64,000 bases of DNA, from the NCBI RefSeq assembly GCF_002160055.1, contig NZ_NFJV01000005.1, positions 62,001-126,000 of the forward strand, read 5' to 3'. The position numbers were made by a program, and so were the translations under genes. The stretch's first letter is position 1; every line of letters starts with the position of its first letter. This DNA comes from Mediterranea sp. An20 (GTDB lineage Bacteria > Bacteroidota > Bacteroidia > Bacteroidales > Bacteroidaceae). The notes below the pieces were generated by a model. That model ran no database searches and was not told the DNA's origin. It saw only the letters and a list, made by a program, of their open reading frames with translations. Positions 63,934 through 64,000 of the stretch are shown piece by piece.

Positions 63934-64000
63934 CTACTGCTCCACCATTACAATCACCGTTTCTTTCTCTCCCAAAGCCTCTGCTTCCGGCACGCCGGCC
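63934..64000 (-). CDS. C-terminal end of a minus-strand gene (partial)
   Basis: The frame from 63999 down reads GVPEAEALGEKETVIVMVEQ and stops at TAG (63934-63936). The gene continues beyond the window. It is too short to identify. It converges on mrp with the long inverted repeat between. Confidence 0.45.
   Translation of the reverse strand, partial: AGVPEAEALGEKETVIVMVEQ

Overview
The window looks like chromosomal DNA of a gut Bacteroides or a close Bacteroidales relative. Many genes are preceded by the Bacteroides -7 element TAnnTTTG (TATCTTTG, TACTTTTG, TACCTTTG), with little Shine-Dalgarno signal. Many proteins have their best-known relatives in Bacteroidales: DUF4301, DUF4494, DUF5683, DUF4377, Porin_10, a ferredoxin-dependent oxoacid oxidoreductase operon and an ATCase with PyrI. 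No rRNA, tRNA or CRISPR array was seen. All family assignments come from reading motifs, not from database searches.

Layout. 0-4 kb: the tail of a winged-helix protein and a YqiA-like esterase, facing a porin and a solute-binding protein. 4-7.2 kb: a minus-strand operon for a 2-oxoacid:ferredoxin oxidoreductase (TPR protein, 4Fe-4S subunit, alpha, an overlooked 57-residue membrane protein, beta, gamma). 7.4-11 kb: a RelA/SpoT protein with a decayed hydrolase site, a YggS-type PLP protein and DUF4494. 11-15.8 kb: a double ABC ATPase, an acyltransferase, and a TetR-methyltransferase pair followed by the scar of an ABC exporter. 15.8-20.7 kb: a patchwork accessory stretch with an ECF sigma factor and membrane partner, a P-loop kinase-like protein, a DUF4377 lipoprotein, and the remains of an RND efflux pump fused head-to-head to a beheaded AraC regulator.

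21-34.3 kb is mostly housekeeping: serine hydrolase, glyA with a foldable leader, an outer-membrane barrel, flavin reductase, pyrI, pyrB, PBP1A, a short HPPK, an M16-like protein without its zinc site, a secreted 14-repeat MORN protein and prs. 34.6-38.4 kb: DUF4301, purT and ispE. 38.7-44.2 kb: a sialic-acid catabolic cluster (ROK regulator, YhcH/NanQ, MFS transporter, lyase, 2-epimerase). 44.9-48.8 kb: parA-parB-DUF5683-mltD. 49.3-54.4 kb: alpha/beta hydrolase, AraC regulator, ExoX-C-like protein, OprP-like porin and a DEDDh exonuclease. 54.7-63.8 kb: a plus-strand run of NDH-2, mnmA, subtilase, xseA, xseB, a ParE-type toxin-antitoxin pair, ilvE, trmB and Mrp.

The most unusual non-coding material is intergenic. 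A degenerate 22-bp-period repeat recurs at 38.5 and 49.2 kb, with single-unit relatives near 27.0 and 44.5 kb. A nested inverted repeat lies upstream of parA (49,021-49,116). Two gaps carry the same GAAGAATGAAGAA inverted repeat. A long inverted repeat follows mrp. A 36-bp element centred on GCTGATATTCAGC occurs twice in the accessory stretch, once at the breakpoint of the RND remnant.
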